Assembly: GCA_036675815.1 (NCBI GenBank)
Contig: JAKFEE010000005.1
Span: 7,616-71,615, forward strand
DNA length: 64,000 bases
DNA from: JAKFEE01 sp036675815
GTDB lineage: Bacteria > Pseudomonadota > Alphaproteobacteria > Rhodospirillales > Magnetospirillaceae
Direction: 5' to 3'
This document shows, one piece after another, positions 19,358 through 27,998 of this stretch. The notes under the pieces are model-generated. The model was not told the DNA's origin. It ran no database searches and saw only the letters and a list, made by a program, of their open reading frames with translations. The translations under genes and the position numbers were made by a program. How positions within the stretch are numbered: the first letter of the stretch is position 1; the number at the start of each line of letters is the position of its first letter.

Positions 19358-19678
19358 ATGCTTCATGGTCAGAACGGCGCGACGGCGCCGAAAATCGATA
19401 CCGCCCGCAACACTCCCACACCCACCCATATCCGATCGACGCTGCGCGTCCATTTCATCGAGAATTTCCTGCTCGGCGACGAACAGGGCCTTGGCGATGA
19501 CACCTCGCTGATCGACGCCGGCGTCCTCGATTCCACTGGCGCCATCGAGATCGTCGCGTTCCTGGAAGCCGAGTTCGGCATCACGGTGTGCGACCATGAG
19601 ATCGTCGCCGACAACCTCGACAGCATCGCGCGCATCGAGGCTTTCGTCGGGCGCAAGCGAGCCGCCGGTCAAGAGTGA
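19358..19678 (+). CDS. Acyl carrier protein
   Basis: A 106-residue carrier protein. The phosphopantetheine site is SLIDAGVLDSTGAIEIVAFL, with Ser in the LDST motif, followed by EAEFGITVCDHEI. A roughly 30-residue N-terminal extension precedes the helical bundle. An alternative start at 19346 adds four residues. It lies six bases before an AMP ligase, which probably loads an acyl or aminoacyl group on the carrier. A downstream amidotransferase and NAD-synthase-like ligase suggest that the carried group is amidated. It is not the housekeeping fatty-acid ACP, which has DSLD and sits beside fabF. Confidence 0.85.
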   Translation: MLHGQNGATAPKIDTARNTPTPTHIRSTLRVHFIENFLLGDEQGLGDDTSLIDAGVLDSTGAIEIVAFLEAEFGITVCDHEIVADNLDSIARIEAFVGRKRAAGQE

Positions 19679-19684
19679 GGCACC

Positions 19685-21229
19685 ATGCTGCTTCTGCACC
19701 ATTACCTGCGTGATTCCGCCGCTCGTTTCGGCGGCAAGCCGGCGCTGATCGTCGGCACCCAGAGCCACAGCTTCGCCGAGATCGATCGGTGCAGCGACCA
19801 ACTCGCCTGCGCCTTGCAGCGCGTCGGCGTCCGGCGCGGCGACCGCGTTGGCGTGATGCTGGAGAACTCGGCCGAGATGGTGATCGGCCTGTGGGCCGCT
19901 TTGAAGGCCGGCGCGGTGTTCATCCCGATCAACCACGCCACCAAGGCCGACAAGCTGGCGTTCCTGCTGGAGGACTCAGGCGCCGCCGTTCTCGTCGCCC
20001 CGACCTCGCTGCGCCAACGCGTACGGTCGGCAACCGCCGATCTGGCGACGCTGAAGGACATCATCTGGGCGGGCGAAGCGCCGGGGCCGGGCGCGCTGCA
20101 CCTGTCGGCGATTCTGGCGGGGCCGCACGATGCGCCGCAGGATCCTCAGCTCATCGACCAGGACCTGTGCCTGATCATCTACACCTCCGGCTCGACCGGC
20201 AAGCCGAAGGGCGTGATGATGAGCCACCGCAACATTTGTCACAACGTGTGGTCGATCTCGATCTATCTCGGCAACGTCCCCGAGGACGTGGTGCTGTGCG
20301 CCCTGCCCCTGTCGTTCGACTACGGCCTGTTCCAGGTGCTGACCGGGGCGCGCATCGGGTTCACCGTCGTGCTCGAGCGTTCGTTCACTTTCCCCGCCGA
20401 CGTGCTCAAGCGCATCGGCGAACACAAGGTGACCGGCCTGCCCGGCGTGCCGACCATCTTCGCCACCATGCTGCAGCTTGCGCCCTTCGACGGGCTGGAC
20501 CTGTCGTCGCTGCGCTATCTGACCAATACCGCCGCTTCGTTGCCGCCGGCCCATATCCGCCGGCTGCGCCGGCTGCTGCCGCAGGCGACCATCTTTTCGA
20601 TGTTCGGCCTGACCGAATGCACCCGCGTCGGCTATCTCGACCCGGGCAAGATCGACCGCAAGCCGACCTCGGTCGGCCGGGCCATGCCCAATACCGAAGC
20701 CTACGTCGTCGACGACGACGGCCGCAGGCTCGGCCCCGACGCGATCGGCGAACTGGTGGTGCGCGGCGCCAGCGTGATGCGCGGCTATTGGCGGAGCCCT
20801 GAGGAGACGGCGCAGGCGTTGCGCGACGGCGACATCCCCGGCGAGAAGGTACTCCATACCGGCGATCTGTTCCGCATGGATGCGGACGGCGACCTTTATT
20901 TCGTCGGGCGCAAGGACGACGTGTTCAAATGCCGCGGCGAGAAGGTGAGCCCCAAGGAGGTCGAGAACGTCCTCTACGAGCTGGAGGCCGTCGGCGAGGC
21001 CGCGGTGATCGGCGTGGCCGACGACATCGACGGCGCCGCCGTCAAGGTGTTCGTGCGCATCCGCGACGGCCATCGCCTGACCGAGCAGGCGGTGCGACAG
21101 CACTGCCGCAGCCGCCTCGAGCCGCAGTTGGTGCCCAGATACGTCGAGTTCCGCGCCGAGCTGCCGAAGACGGACTCGGGCAAGATCACCAAGACACCGT
21201 TGCGCGCCGCCGGCGCCACCGCCCCATAG
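19685..21229 (+). CDS. AMP-dependent acyl/aryl ligase of the carrier-protein cassette
   Basis: A 514-residue ANL ligase. The phosphate loop is LIIYTSGSTGKPKGVMMSHR, the adenine motif FSMFGLTECTRVGYL, and the C-terminal catalytic Lys lies in LPKTDSGKITKTPLR. Medium-length ligases of this kind, placed next to a free carrier protein, usually adenylate a carboxylic acid and transfer it to the carrier's phosphopantetheine arm. Eighteen bases separate it from the amidotransferase gene. Substrate unknown. Confidence 0.85.
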   Translation: MLLLHHYLRDSAARFGGKPALIVGTQSHSFAEIDRCSDQLACALQRVGVRRGDRVGVMLENSAEMVIGLWAALKAGAVFIPINHATKADKLAFLLEDSGAAVLVAPTSLRQRVRSATADLATLKDIIWAGEAPGPGALHLSAILAGPHDAPQDPQLIDQDLCLIIYTSGSTGKPKGVMMSHRNICHNVWSISIYLGNVPEDVVLCALPLSFDYGLFQVLTGARIGFTVVLERSFTFPADVLKRIGEHKVTGLPGVPTIFATMLQLAPFDGLDLSSLRYLTNTAASLPPAHIRRLRRLLPQATIFSMFGLTECTRVGYLDPGKIDRKPTSVGRAMPNTEAYVVDDDGRRLGPDAIGELVVRGASVMRGYWRSPEETAQALRDGDIPGEKVLHTGDLFRMDADGDLYFVGRKDDVFKCRGEKVSPKEVENVLYELEAVGEAAVIGVADDIDGAAVKVFVRIRDGHRLTEQAVRQHCRSRLEPQLVPRYVEFRAELPKTDSGKITKTPLRAAGATAP

Positions 21230-21247
21230 CCGGAAGGGAGGCAATGT

Positions 21248-23284
21248 ATGTGCGGCATCGCCGGCATCCTGGCGGGGGCTTCGGCGCCGCCGGCCACGCT
21301 GGAGGAACTGCGGTCGATGATGGCCCTGCAGGCCCACCGCGGGCCGGACGGCCAGGGCATCTACCGTGATGAGCGGCTGGCACTCGGCCACGTCCGCTTG
21401 AGCTTGATCGATCTGGCCGGCGGCTTTCAGCCGGTGCGCAATGACGACGGCACGGTGTGGCTGAGCTTCAACGGCGAGATCTTCAACTACATCGAGCTGC
21501 GCCGCCAGTTGATCGCCGCCGGCCATCGCTTCTATACCGAGGGCGACTCCGAGGTCATCGTCCAGGCCTACGAGCGCTGGGGCGCCGACGCCTGGGCCAA
21601 GCTCAACGGCCAGTTCGCCTTCGCCCTGTGGGACACACGCAGCCGCCAACTGTGGCTGGTGCGCGATCGCCTCGGCATTCTGCCGTTGCACTATGCGGTG
21701 GTCGGCGATCGCCTGCTGTTCGCCTCGGAGGCCAAGGCCCTGTTCGCCGGCGGCAGACTGTCGCCGCGGTTCGATGCCGCAGGGCTGGCCGAGGCCTTCA
21801 CCTGCTGGTCGGCCAGCGCCCCGACCACGGTGTTCGCCGGCATCCGTAGCGTGCGGCCGGCCACGGCCCTGCGCTTCGACGCGGCGCTACGCCCGACCGA
21901 GGTTCACTATTGGCAGCCCCACCCTGGCGATGTCTACGGCGCCATGACCATGGACGAGGCGGTCGAGGCGCTGGAGGAAAAGCTGTCGCAGGCGGTAGCC
22001 CTGCGCCTGCGTGCCGACGTGCCGGTCGGCTGCTACGTCAGCGGCGGCCTCGATTCCAGCGTCATCGCCGACATGGCGCGCGGCCGAGTCGGCGCGACCA
22101 TGCAGACCTTCGCCATCCGCTTCGCCGATCCCCGTTACGACGAGGGCGTCGAACAGCGGCTGGCGGTGCGGCATCTCGGCACCAGCCATCACGAGGTGAT
22201 GGCCGACGGCGCCGCCATCCGCGCCGCCCTCAGCGATGTCGTCTGGCATTGCGAAACGCCGCTGCTGCGCACGTCGCCGGTACCCTTGTACCTGCTGTCG
22301 GGCCTGGTCCAGCAGACGGGCATCAAGACGGTGATGACCGGCGAGGGCGCCGACGAGTTCCTGGCCGGCTACACCATCTTCAAGGAAGACGAGATCCGCC
22401 GCTTCTGGGCCCGCCAGCCACGATCGCATGTCCGGCCGGCCCTGCTGGGGCGCATTCACCACTACATCGGCGGTGCCGACGCGCGGGCCAACCGGTTGTG
22501 GCAGGAGTTCTTCGCCAAGGGCCTGGAGGATACCGGCCACCCGTTCTATTCGCACCTCATCCGCTGGCAGAACACCGCCTGGACCATTCGCCTGCTCGAC
22601 GGAGCGGGGCGCCAAGGCTTCGACCTTGCCGCGCTGATGGACCGGTTGGCGGCGACGATGCCGCCCGGCTGGCAGGACTGGGATGCGCTGACCCGGGCGC
22701 AGTGGATCGAGGTGGCTACCTTCCTGTCGCCCTATCTGCTGGCCTGCCAGGGCGATCGGGTGGCCATGGCCCATGGCGTCGAGGCACGCTATCCGTTCCT
22801 CGATCCCGAAGTGGTGGACCTCGCCTTGGCCCTGCCGCGTCGCCACAAGATGATCGGCCTGCGCGACAAGCTGGCGCTGCGGCGCCTGGCGGCGCGCCGC
22901 CTGCCCGCGGCCCTGTGGAAGCGCCGCAAGCAGCCCTACCGCGCCCCCATCGCCAAGGTGCTCGTCGGCGCCGACGGGGGGGAATGGATTCGCCAACTGC
23001 TGCGCGACGCCACCGGAGTGATCGACCCCGCCGCCGCCTCGCGCCTGCTGGCCAAGCTGGCGCGGCCGGACGCCCCCACCGCCGCCGAGCGGGAAGAGAT
23101 GGGGCTGGTGGGCGTGGTCAGCCTCGGCATCCTCGCCCACCAGTTCGGCCGCGAATTCGCCAGCCGGGCCGGCGTCGCCCGCGCCATGCTCGATCGCGCC
23201 CCGCTGCACGTGTTCGAGGACCGCCTCGGCCACCTGCGCCCCTCCGCCGCCGTGACCCAAGACCAGTTGAGGCATGCCCCATGA
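21248..23284 (+). CDS. asnB: Asparagine synthase-type glutamine amidotransferase (cassette)
   Basis: A 678-residue two-domain enzyme. The N-terminal class II glutaminase domain starts MCGIAGILAG, with Cys2 as nucleophile after Met removal, and contains LSFNGEIFNYIELR. The C-terminal synthase domain has the PP-loop YVSGGLDSSVIADMA and MTGEGADEFLAGY. A strong GGAAGGGAGG site precedes the ATG at 21248. Its stop overlaps the NAD-synthase-like start. In this setting it more likely amidates a carrier-bound or sugar-bound carboxylate than free aspartate; that is inference. Confidence 0.88.
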   Translation: MCGIAGILAGASAPPATLEELRSMMALQAHRGPDGQGIYRDERLALGHVRLSLIDLAGGFQPVRNDDGTVWLSFNGEIFNYIELRRQLIAAGHRFYTEGDSEVIVQAYERWGADAWAKLNGQFAFALWDTRSRQLWLVRDRLGILPLHYAVVGDRLLFASEAKALFAGGRLSPRFDAAGLAEAFTCWSASAPTTVFAGIRSVRPATALRFDAALRPTEVHYWQPHPGDVYGAMTMDEAVEALEEKLSQAVALRLRADVPVGCYVSGGLDSSVIADMARGRVGATMQTFAIRFADPRYDEGVEQRLAVRHLGTSHHEVMADGAAIRAALSDVVWHCETPLLRTSPVPLYLLSGLVQQTGIKTVMTGEGADEFLAGYTIFKEDEIRRFWARQPRSHVRPALLGRIHHYIGGADARANRLWQEFFAKGLEDTGHPFYSHLIRWQNTAWTIRLLDGAGRQGFDLAALMDRLAATMPPGWQDWDALTRAQWIEVATFLSPYLLACQGDRVAMAHGVEARYPFLDPEVVDLALALPRRHKMIGLRDKLALRRLAARRLPAALWKRRKQPYRAPIAKVLVGADGGEWIRQLLRDATGVIDPAAASRLLAKLARPDAPTAAEREEMGLVGVVSLGILAHQFGREFASRAGVARAMLDRAPLHVFEDRLGHLRPSAAVTQDQLRHAP

Positions 23285-24321
23285 ATTCAGCCCATCCACC
23301 CATGCCGACCGTTGCCGCTCGGTTCGGCCGTGAGGCCCTTGCCCTCGACTGCGCCGCCGAAACCGATCGGATCAAGCGCTTCATGATCGACATGTTGACC
23401 CGCAGCCTGAGCCGCCGAGGGCTGGTCGTGGGCGTCAGCGGCGGCATAGACTCGGCGGTTTGCGCCACGCTCGCCACCCGTGCCCTCGGCCGCGAACGCG
23501 TCTTCGGCCTGCTGATGCCCGAGCGCGACGGCACCGACAGCGCCACCGAGCGCGGCCGGAACCTGTGCGAGACACTCGGCATCCGGTACGCCGTCGAGGA
23601 TATCTCACCGGCCTTGGAGGCGATGGGCTGCTATCGGCGCCGCGACGCCGCCATTCGCACGCTGTTCCCGGACTATGGCGAGCAGTGGCGCAACAAGATC
23701 GTCCTCGCCCGCTCCGACGGCGACGGCCTGCCGTACTTCCAGCTTGTGGTCGAGGATCCCGACGGCCAGCGCAGCACCAAGCGCATGCCGCTCGAGGTCT
23801 ATCTGCAAGTGGTGGCGGCGACCAACTTCAAGCAGCGCATCCGCAAGAACCTCGAATACTATCATGGTGAACGCCTGAACTATGCGGTGGTCGGCACGCC
23901 AAACCGGCTGGAATACGAACTCGGCTTCTTCGTGCGTGGCGGCGACGGCCTCGCCGATCTCAAGCCGATCGCGCATCTGTACAAGAGCCAGGTCTACGCC
24001 CTGGCCGCCCATCTGGGCGTGCCCGAGGAAATCCAGCGCCAGACGCCGAGCACCGACACCTACAGCCTGCCGCAAACCCAGGAAGAGTTCTATTTCGGCC
24101 AATCCTACGAGGTCACCGATCTGCTCCTCTACGCCGATGCGCATCGCGTCCCGGCCGAGGCGGTGGCCGCCCTGCTCGGCGTGAGCCCGCCCGAGGTGGA
24201 AGCGGCGTGGCGCGGCTTCGTCGGCAAACGCAAGATGGCCCAGCGGACCCTGCGCGACGCCTATGTGATCGACGACAAGAATGCGGAGCTGGAGCTCCGC
24301 GCTCCGGGTAAACCGTCATAG
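23281..24321 (+). CDS. NAD synthase-like ATP-dependent amide ligase, C-terminus formed by a repeat
   Basis: A 346-residue N-type ATP pyrophosphatase with the PP-loop LVVGVSGGIDSAVCATLATR. Later segments YAVVGTPNRLEYELGFFVRG and HLYKSQVYALAAHLGVPEEI follow the NadE fold. It has no glutaminase domain. About 60 residues (around 120-190, including DYGEQWRNKIVLARSDGDG) form an insertion compared with the about 275-residue NadE proteins. A QTPSTDTYSLPQTQEEFYFG segment replaces the familiar PTADL region. Its start overlaps the amidotransferase stop. The last dozen residues, AELELRAPGKPS, are translated from a family-B repeat. A dedicated biosynthetic role, not housekeeping NAD synthesis, is inferred. 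Confidence 0.78.
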   Translation: MNSAHPPMPTVAARFGREALALDCAAETDRIKRFMIDMLTRSLSRRGLVVGVSGGIDSAVCATLATRALGRERVFGLLMPERDGTDSATERGRNLCETLGIRYAVEDISPALEAMGCYRRRDAAIRTLFPDYGEQWRNKIVLARSDGDGLPYFQLVVEDPDGQRSTKRMPLEVYLQVVAATNFKQRIRKNLEYYHGERLNYAVVGTPNRLEYELGFFVRGGDGLADLKPIAHLYKSQVYALAAHLGVPEEIQRQTPSTDTYSLPQTQEEFYFGQSYEVTDLLLYADAHRVPAEAVAALLGVSPPEVEAAWRGFVGKRKMAQRTLRDAYVIDDKNAELELRAPGKPS

Positions 24322-24347
24322 GAGCGCGGAGTTCCAGCTCCGCTCCG
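24283..24347. repeat. Family B repeat overlapping a gene 3' end
   Basis: GCGGAGCTGGAGCTCCGCGC and GCGCGGAGTTCCAGCTCCGC flank a 16-base centre holding the TAG stop of the NAD-synthase-like gene. The left palindrome is coding and gives residues AELELRAP. Copies elsewhere in the window are fully intergenic. Confidence 0.75.
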
Positions 24348-24360
24348 CGTGACGAGCCGA

Positions 24361-24411
24361 TTGCACTGGCTGCGAAACCGCGATAGCCTGACTGAATGAT
24401 CGTTCAGTCAG
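24361..24411 (+). promoter_or_regulatory. Promoter and TetR-type operator upstream of the SDR-tetR operon
   Basis: TTGCAC (24361) and TAGCCT (24384) are 17 bases apart and form a plausible sigma-70 promoter. The 24-base palindrome at 24388-24411 has half-sites CTGACTGAA and TTCAGTCAG around TGATCG, perfect but for one base pair. It overlaps the -10 end, as expected for a repressor site. A related site lies at 43630. Confidence 0.7.
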
Positions 24412-24424
24412 TCAGGGGTCGGGC

Positions 24425-25222
24425 ATGAGCAGCATTGGCGAAGCGAAGCCTTTGGCCGGACGGCATGCCGTCATCACCGGCGGCGGCCGCGGCATCGGCG
24501 CCATCGTCGCCGAGACCTTGGCCCGCCTGGGCGCCGACGTCACCGTCGTCGGCCGCAAGCCCGGGCCGCTGGAAGAACGCGCCGCGGCCATCCGCGCCGC
24601 CCACGGCGTCAAGGCGGCCGCCGAAGTCATCGACCTCGCCGACCCCGCCGCCATCGACAGCGGCTTCCGCCGCGCCGGCGAACGGCTAGGGCCACCGGCG
24701 ATCCTGGTCAACAACGCCGGGGTGGCCCTAGCCGCCCCCTTCCATAAAACCGACCTGGCGCTGTGGAAACAGGTGATGGACGTCGACCTCACCGCGGTGT
24801 TCCTGTGCACGCGCCAGGTGCTCGATGGCATGCGCCAGGCCGGGTGGGGGCGCATCGTCTCCGTCGCCTCGACCGCCGGCCATACCGGCTATCCCTACGT
24901 CACCGCCTATTGCGCGGCCAAGCACGGGGTCATCGGCCTGACCCGGGCGCTGTCGCGCGAGCTGGCCAAATCGCCGATCACCGTCAACGCGGTGTGCCCG
25001 GGGTACACCGACACCGACATCGTCGGCGATGCCCTCGACAACATCGCGGCGAAAACCGGGCGCAGTCGCGACCAGGCCCTGGCCGAGCTGGTGGCGCACA
25101 ATCCGCAGGGCCGGCTGGTGCAGCCCACCGAGGTCGCCGAGGCGGTGGCGTGGCTGTGCCTGCCCTCCTCCGCCGCGATCACCGGACAGAGCATCATGGT
25201 CGCCGGCGGCGAGCTGATGTAA
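24425..25222 (+). CDS. Short-chain dehydrogenase/reductase (3-oxoacyl/3-hydroxyacyl type)
   Basis: A 265-residue classical SDR. The cofactor loop is ITGGGRGIGAIVAETLA, NNAG appears in ILVNNAGVALAAPF, and the catalytic Ser/Tyr/Lys are in VSVASTAGHTG and YCAAKHGVIGL. The C-terminal AITGQSIMVAGGELM is typical of FabG/3-hydroxyacyl-CoA dehydrogenase relatives. It probably interconverts a hydroxy- and keto-acyl-CoA or a cyclic alcohol and ketone. It sits 14 bases after the palindromic operator and nine bases before the TetR gene, so it is likely repressed by that protein. Confidence 0.87.
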   Translation: MSSIGEAKPLAGRHAVITGGGRGIGAIVAETLARLGADVTVVGRKPGPLEERAAAIRAAHGVKAAAEVIDLADPAAIDSGFRRAGERLGPPAILVNNAGVALAAPFHKTDLALWKQVMDVDLTAVFLCTRQVLDGMRQAGWGRIVSVASTAGHTGYPYVTAYCAAKHGVIGLTRALSRELAKSPITVNAVCPGYTDTDIVGDALDNIAAKTGRSRDQALAELVAHNPQGRLVQPTEVAEAVAWLCLPSSAAITGQSIMVAGGELM

Positions 25223-25231
25223 GGAAGGCGC

Positions 25232-25900
25232 ATGGCCAACACCATCATCCCCGAAATCAAGAGCCAGGTCACCGACGAGGTCCTGGTGCAGCGCCGGCGC
25301 CAGCAGATCGTCGACGCCGCCGTCGAGCTGTTCTCCAGCCAGGGCTACTACCGCACCACGGTGCAGGAGGTGGCGCGCAAGGCCGGGGTCAGCACCGGGT
25401 TGATCTATCAGTACGTCCAGGACAAGGAAGACATCCTGCTGCTGTCGATCCTCGACATCATCGATTCCTATCAGCAGGAAATCCCGGCGGCATTGGCCGG
25501 AGTCGAGGACCCGCTGCTGCGCATGCGCGCCGCCCTCGCCGCCTATTGCCGGGTGGTCGACCAGCGCCGGCTGGCCACCTTGCTGACCTACCGCTCGGCG
25601 CGGTCGCTGTCGTCGGACCGCCGTCAGCTCATCAAGGCGGCTGAACTCGATTCCAACCGGCTGATCGCCGACTGCATCCGCGCCTGCATCGATGCCGGCC
25701 TGTTCGAGCCGGTGGACGTCGACTTCATCACCTATCAGTTGGTGATGTTCGCCCACACCTGGGCGCTCAAACACTGGCGGCTGGCCGAGCAGTACTCGCT
25801 CAACGACTATGTGGAGAAGGGATTCCGCCTATACCTGCATGCTTGTTTGACCGAGGCGGGCTGGCGGCATTTCCGCCTGATGTTCCCCTCCGCGGCCTGA
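25232..25900 (+). CDS. TetR family transcriptional regulator
   Basis: A 222-residue regulator. The N-terminal helix-turn-helix is AVELFSSQGYYRTTVQEVAR followed by KAGVSTGLIYQYVQDKEDIL. The C-terminal ligand domain, with LAAYCRVVDQRRLATLLTYR, resembles that of TetR proteins controlling acyl-CoA metabolism. It is the second gene of the SDR operon and likely autoregulated through the 24388-24411 palindrome. A similar site upstream of the enoyl-CoA hydratase gene at 43609 suggests that its regulon includes the minus-strand aryl-CoA gene set. Confidence 0.87.
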   Translation: MANTIIPEIKSQVTDEVLVQRRRQQIVDAAVELFSSQGYYRTTVQEVARKAGVSTGLIYQYVQDKEDILLLSILDIIDSYQQEIPAALAGVEDPLLRMRAALAAYCRVVDQRRLATLLTYRSARSLSSDRRQLIKAAELDSNRLIADCIRACIDAGLFEPVDVDFITYQLVMFAHTWALKHWRLAEQYSLNDYVEKGFRLYLHACLTEAGWRHFRLMFPSAA

Positions 25901-25902
25901 GC

Positions 25903-26562
25903 CTAGGTCCGCCGCTCCGGCCACAGCGAGGCCAGCGCGGCGAGCGCCGCGGCCGCGGGCGGTACCCAGGCGTCGGGGGCGCCCATGGCCCACAAGGTGG
26001 CACCACTGATGGCGCACCAGAGCACGGGGATGGGCAGCAAGACCCATTTCCAGACTCGCTGGGTCGTGGCAAGCAGGCCGAGCACCGCCACCGCCGTCGG
26101 GTCGGGGGCAACGGCAAAGACCTCGGCTTGCGCCAGCGGCCGGCCGAACAGCCAGCCCAGCCACGGCTGCACCGCCAGGGCGAAGACGAACAGCGCCAGC
26201 CCAAGGTGATGCCCCCTCGACGCAAACCGCAGCCGGCCGGCGATGGTGCCGACCACCATGAGCAGGGCCGCCTCGACGATCAATAATATCGCGAGGTAGC
26301 GAGCCGCCCAGTTGATCGTGGCATAGCGCGCCAGCAGAAAGCTCCATGCCACCCACAGCAACGCGCCGGCAAGCACGGCGGCGATGATGCGACCGCTGTG
26401 AGGACCGTCCCGCCACAGCAGTGCCAGAATGGCCACGCCGGCAGCCAGAGCCAGCAGGTGCCACGGCCACAGGGCGGTATTGTGCAGTTCGAACAGCCGG
26501 TAATAAGTCCGCGGGGCGAACATCAGAAGATCGTGGGGCGAATAGGTCCACCACTCGCTCAT
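25903..26562 (-). CDS. DUF6064-type integral membrane protein
   Basis: A 219-residue protein with about six hydrophobic helices. It begins MSEWWTYSPHDLLMFAPRTY and contains FELHNTALWPWHLLALAAGV; I associate this N-terminus with DUF6064 proteins. Function unknown. The start overlaps the stop of the aldo/keto reductase gene (TGATG), so they share a transcript. It converges with the TetR gene with only two bases between stops. Confidence 0.65.
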   Translation of the reverse strand: MSEWWTYSPHDLLMFAPRTYYRLFELHNTALWPWHLLALAAGVAILALLWRDGPHSGRIIAAVLAGALLWVAWSFLLARYATINWAARYLAILLIVEAALLMVVGTIAGRLRFASRGHHLGLALFVFALAVQPWLGWLFGRPLAQAEVFAVAPDPTAVAVLGLLATTQRVWKWVLLPIPVLWCAISGATLWAMGAPDAWVPPAAAALAALASLWPERRT

Positions 26563-27494
26563 CACAGCGCCTCGATGTCGGCGACCATGCGCCGCCGCAG
26601 CGCCGCATCGGGCAGCGGCGCGTGCCCGGCGGCCATGTTCTCGCGCAGGTGATCGACCCGCGTGGTCGCCGGAATGGCGCAGGTCACCGCCGGGTGCGAG
26701 ACGATGAACTTCAGCAGCGCCTGCGCCCAGCTGCGGCAGCCCAACTCGGCCGCCCACCCCGGCAGCGGCTCGCCGGCAAGCTCGCGGATCAGCGCTCCCT
26801 GCCGGAACGGCCGGTTGACGATGACGCCGATGCCGCGCTCGGCGGCCAAGGGCAGGATTCGTCGTTCGACCTCGCGATCGCGCACGTTGTAGGTGATCTG
26901 TACGAGGTCGATCGGCTGCTGGCGCATGACCTGCTCGATTTCGCGGTGACGCCGGCCCTCGGAGGTGGTAACGCCGACATAAGGCAGACGGCGCTCGGCC
27001 CTCATGGCGAACAGCGTCGGCAGGTGCGCCTCCCACGACACCAGATTGTGCACCTGCAGCAGGTCGAAACGCCGGATGCCCCAGCGCCGGCGTGATTGCT
27101 CGATCTGAGGCGGTCCGGCGGCGCCCGAGGAGATCCACACCTTGTCGGCCGCAAACAGGGCGGCGGGATGGCTCAGCGTCTTCAGGCCATGGCCGATGAC
27201 GTCCTGCGACGATCCGTACATCGGCGACGAGTCGATCAGGCGCCCGCCTTCGGCGAAGAACGCCGCCATCACCCCGGCACACTCCTCGCGGGCGGCGGGA
27301 TCATCGCCGACGTTGAAGGTCACCCAGGTGCCGAGCCCGATCACCGGCAGGGCTTCACCCGAGGACGGAACGGGCCGGGTGACGATGCCTCCAGGCTCGG
27401 CGGTACCCGCCCTGGCCGGCACCAGCGTCGCCGCTCCCCCCGCGGCCATGAGGCGAAGTACGGTCCGGCGGCTGACATGGGAGCGGCCGGTCAT
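26562..27494 (-). CDS. Aldo/keto reductase with Tat signal
   Basis: A 310-residue protein. A twin-arginine signal, SRRTVLRLMAAGGAATLVPA, precedes the aldo/keto reductase barrel. The catalytic Tyr is in IDSSPMYGSSQDVIGHGL. The NADPH-binding C-terminal region, FIVSHPAVTCAIPATTRVDH, is conserved. Exported aldo/keto reductases are found in many proteobacteria, but how they obtain cofactor in the periplasm is unclear. It is the middle gene of a three-gene minus-strand operon with both neighbours overlapping. Confidence 0.85.
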   Translation of the reverse strand: MTGRSHVSRRTVLRLMAAGGAATLVPARAGTAEPGGIVTRPVPSSGEALPVIGLGTWVTFNVGDDPAAREECAGVMAAFFAEGGRLIDSSPMYGSSQDVIGHGLKTLSHPAALFAADKVWISSGAAGPPQIEQSRRRWGIRRFDLLQVHNLVSWEAHLPTLFAMRAERRLPYVGVTTSEGRRHREIEQVMRQQPIDLVQITYNVRDREVERRILPLAAERGIGVIVNRPFRQGALIRELAGEPLPGWAAELGCRSWAQALLKFIVSHPAVTCAIPATTRVDHLRENMAAGHAPLPDAALRRRMVADIEAL

Positions 27495-27844
27495 GGCGTG
27501 CCCGCGCCGTTTCGTGCCAGGACGAAGGCCATCGCCGCGTAGAGAGCCATGGTGATGGCGCACCCGCCCGCCAACGCCGGCCACAGGCCGACCCCGTGGC
27601 GGAGCAGCAGCGGCACGATGAGAAGCAGCGGCAGCGAGGGCAAGACGAACCAGAACGTCGCCTGCGAATACGCGGCGATCCGCTGGACGTCGCCGGTATC
27701 GAGCCACAACCAGATCATGGCCAACAACGAGACGAGGGGCAGCGAACCCACCAGCCCACCGACGGTCGGGTTGCGTTGGGCGATCTCGGAGACGACGGCG
27801 ACGATCACGCCGGACACAAGGGCCTTGAACAACAGGTAAGCCAT
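27491..27844 (-). CDS. DUF3147-type small membrane protein
   Basis: A 117-residue protein with about four transmembrane helices and the N-terminal pattern FKALVSGVIVAVVSEIAQRN, ending a first helix and a short polar loop before GLVGSLPLVSLLAMIWLW. That loop, with the Pro-Leu-Val/Ser continuation, is what I know from DUF3147. Function unknown. The ATG at 27844 follows GAGGAG and is preferred over one at 27862. It starts the operon to the aldo/keto reductase, overlapping it by ATGA. Confidence 0.65.
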   Translation of the reverse strand: MAYLLFKALVSGVIVAVVSEIAQRNPTVGGLVGSLPLVSLLAMIWLWLDTGDVQRIAAYSQATFWFVLPSLPLLLIVPLLLRHGVGLWPALAGGCAITMALYAAMAFVLARNGAGTP

Positions 27845-27998
27845 GGAGCGGCTCCTCGACATATCGCTCCTACGGAAGTGAGTACGCGGTCACGGCGTGT
27901 CCAATCTCACGAGATTGCGACCGGCGCCGCTACCGTATGGCCTTCCTAAAAGGTTACAATTACGCTCAAATGTAGTGGTTCGGCGAGAAGGGGTGAAG

